Of a stretch of DNA of 64,000 nt, positions 63,273 through 64,000 are shown piece by piece. Location of the stretch: positions 1,798,001-1,862,000 of the forward strand of contig NC_008390.1 of assembly GCF_000203915.1 (NCBI RefSeq), read 5' to 3'. Origin of the DNA: Burkholderia ambifaria AMMD (GTDB lineage Bacteria; Pseudomonadota; Gammaproteobacteria; Burkholderiales; Burkholderiaceae). Position numbers and translations under genes: made by a program. The notes beneath the pieces are model-generated. The model searched no databases. It was not told the DNA's origin and saw nothing but the letters and a program-made list of their open reading frames with translations. Position 1 is the first letter of the stretch; each line of letters starts with the position of its first letter.

Positions 63273-63638
63273 ATGTCCGACGCATCCCACACTCTCGGCT
63301 CGCAAGACCGCCTGGAACTGCTTTGCTGGCTCACCTGCGGCAATCTCGGCGCGTTTTACCTCAACGAATCGTGGCCGGACGCCACGTTCCAGGTCCAGGC
63401 CGCGCACCGCTGGCTCGACCGCCATCACCGTCAGGCCGACTGGCTCGCGGTCGCCCGGCTCGCGGCGCTCGCGCAGGACATCGCGAAGCGGCATGCGGGG
63501 TTCGTCGACGCGTCGTGGGCGCGCGACGCAGTGGAGGAAATCGTCGATACCGACGATCTCGACTATCGGGCGAAACTCGTGCAATGGGTGTACGAAGACT
63601 GCTGCAAGGCGCTCGCGGACAAGCGGCTGGCCGATTGA
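63273..63638 (+). CDS. Small hypothetical protein
   Basis: A 121-residue soluble, acidic and tryptophan-rich protein with LLCWLTCGNLGAFYLNESWP, TFQVQAAHRWLDRHHRQADW and VQWVYEDCCKALADKRL. I recognise no family. The ATG at 63273 begins just before the conserved-looking part, and a GTG four codons earlier is possible. It is divergent from the aldehyde dehydrogenase gene. Function unknown. Confidence 0.6.
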   Translation: MSDASHTLGSQDRLELLCWLTCGNLGAFYLNESWPDATFQVQAAHRWLDRHHRQADWLAVARLAALAQDIAKRHAGFVDASWARDAVEEIVDTDDLDYRAKLVQWVYEDCCKALADKRLAD

Positions 63639-63787
63639 GCCGCATCTGGAGCCGCATGCGTGCAGGCGGCTCACTCGCTATGCGCATAGGTTTTATCGTC
63701 GATGCGGACGCAGCAGCCGGAATCGCTGGCGCGGTATGGTGCACGCGCACCGCCCGCTGAGCCGGCGCGCGCGATGCGCGAAAACCG

Positions 63788-64000
63788 TCACGCCGCCGGC
63801 GAGCGCGCCCCAACGCCGCATGTCGCGACGCATACGGCCGCGAGCACCACGCCGATCGACACGAACGGCGCCGCCGGATGCAGTTCGTACAGCATCGTGC
63901 CGGCCAGCGGTGCGACGACCATGCTGAGCCCTTGCGCCATCGACATCGTACCCGCACACGCGGCCTGCTCGTGCGCTTCAACGCGGGTGCTCGCGAGCGC
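63788..64000 (-). CDS. MFS transporter, C-terminal end (runs off right edge)
   Basis: The last 70 codons of a gene on the minus strand, ending in TGA at 63788-63790. AHEQAACAGTMSMAQGLSMV is followed by VAPLAGTMLYELHPAAPFVS and a final hydrophobic segment. This is the pattern of the last helices of DHA1-type MFS proteins, with the conserved G-x-x-x-G around TM11. The rest is outside the window. The substrate cannot be judged. Confidence 0.7.
   Translation of the reverse strand, partial: ALASTRVEAHEQAACAGTMSMAQGLSMVVAPLAGTMLYELHPAAPFVSIGVVLAAVCVATCGVGARSPAA

Overview
The window is high-GC DNA with the gene content and order of a Burkholderia genome, most likely the Burkholderia cepacia complex. 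This is inferred from a PtxS-controlled 2-ketogluconate operon, RND and EmrAB-type efflux operons, a complete potFGHI operon and several small Burkholderia-type proteins. No rRNA, tRNA, CRISPR array, insertion sequence or integrase was seen.

Bases 1-6328 hold one tightly coupled minus-strand operon: GTP cyclohydrolase II, a WD40 protein, a SAM methyltransferase, a SUMF1-domain protein, an O-methyltransferase-family enzyme, a two-part VOC protein and an MFS exporter that runs off the left edge. The first four match the toxB/C/A/D set of toxoflavin clusters, so this looks like a 7-azapteridine (toxoflavin-like) pathway. It has no toxE deaminase gene and carries two unusual extra enzymes, which makes it the strongest candidate here for undescribed chemistry. 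Bases 6329-7487 beside it are a gene graveyard with 3' remnants of ACR3, arsH and treY and perhaps a LysR gene.

Bases 7488-16643 carry an AraC regulator divergent from an OMF-EmrA-EmrB tripartite exporter plus a small protein. A LuxR-type regulator follows, divergent from a carbon-nitrogen hydrolase and an APC permease. Bases 17059-25135 are mostly single housekeeping or hypothetical genes: YbaK, YciI, CorA, an isolated CydX coupled to a P-loop kinase-like gene, saccharopine dehydrogenase with an Lrp regulator, a Spy-like protein, a PGDYG protein and a YhfC-type membrane protease.

Bases 25190-30789 are the 2-ketogluconate operon kguE-kguK-kguT-kguD with ptxS and a palindromic PtxS operator. 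Next come a LysR/YeiH divergent pair and a ClC channel (30918-34850), then a TetR-controlled RND efflux operon (34912-41586), a MerR-TipAS regulator, and a DUF2975/XRE pair with a likely operator.

Bases 45034-50098 are a sulfane-sulfur detoxification unit. A FisR-type sigma54 activator is divergent from a persulfide dioxygenase, a DUF442-SQR fusion and a TauE exporter, with activator sites and a -24/-12 promoter visible. Bases 50203-54288 are potFGHI. Bases 55442-59546 are a minimal chaperone-usher operon behind an AT-rich leader. The right end carries OmpW, a nitronate monooxygenase-like enzyme, an aldehyde dehydrogenase, a small hypothetical protein and the 3' end of another MFS gene.
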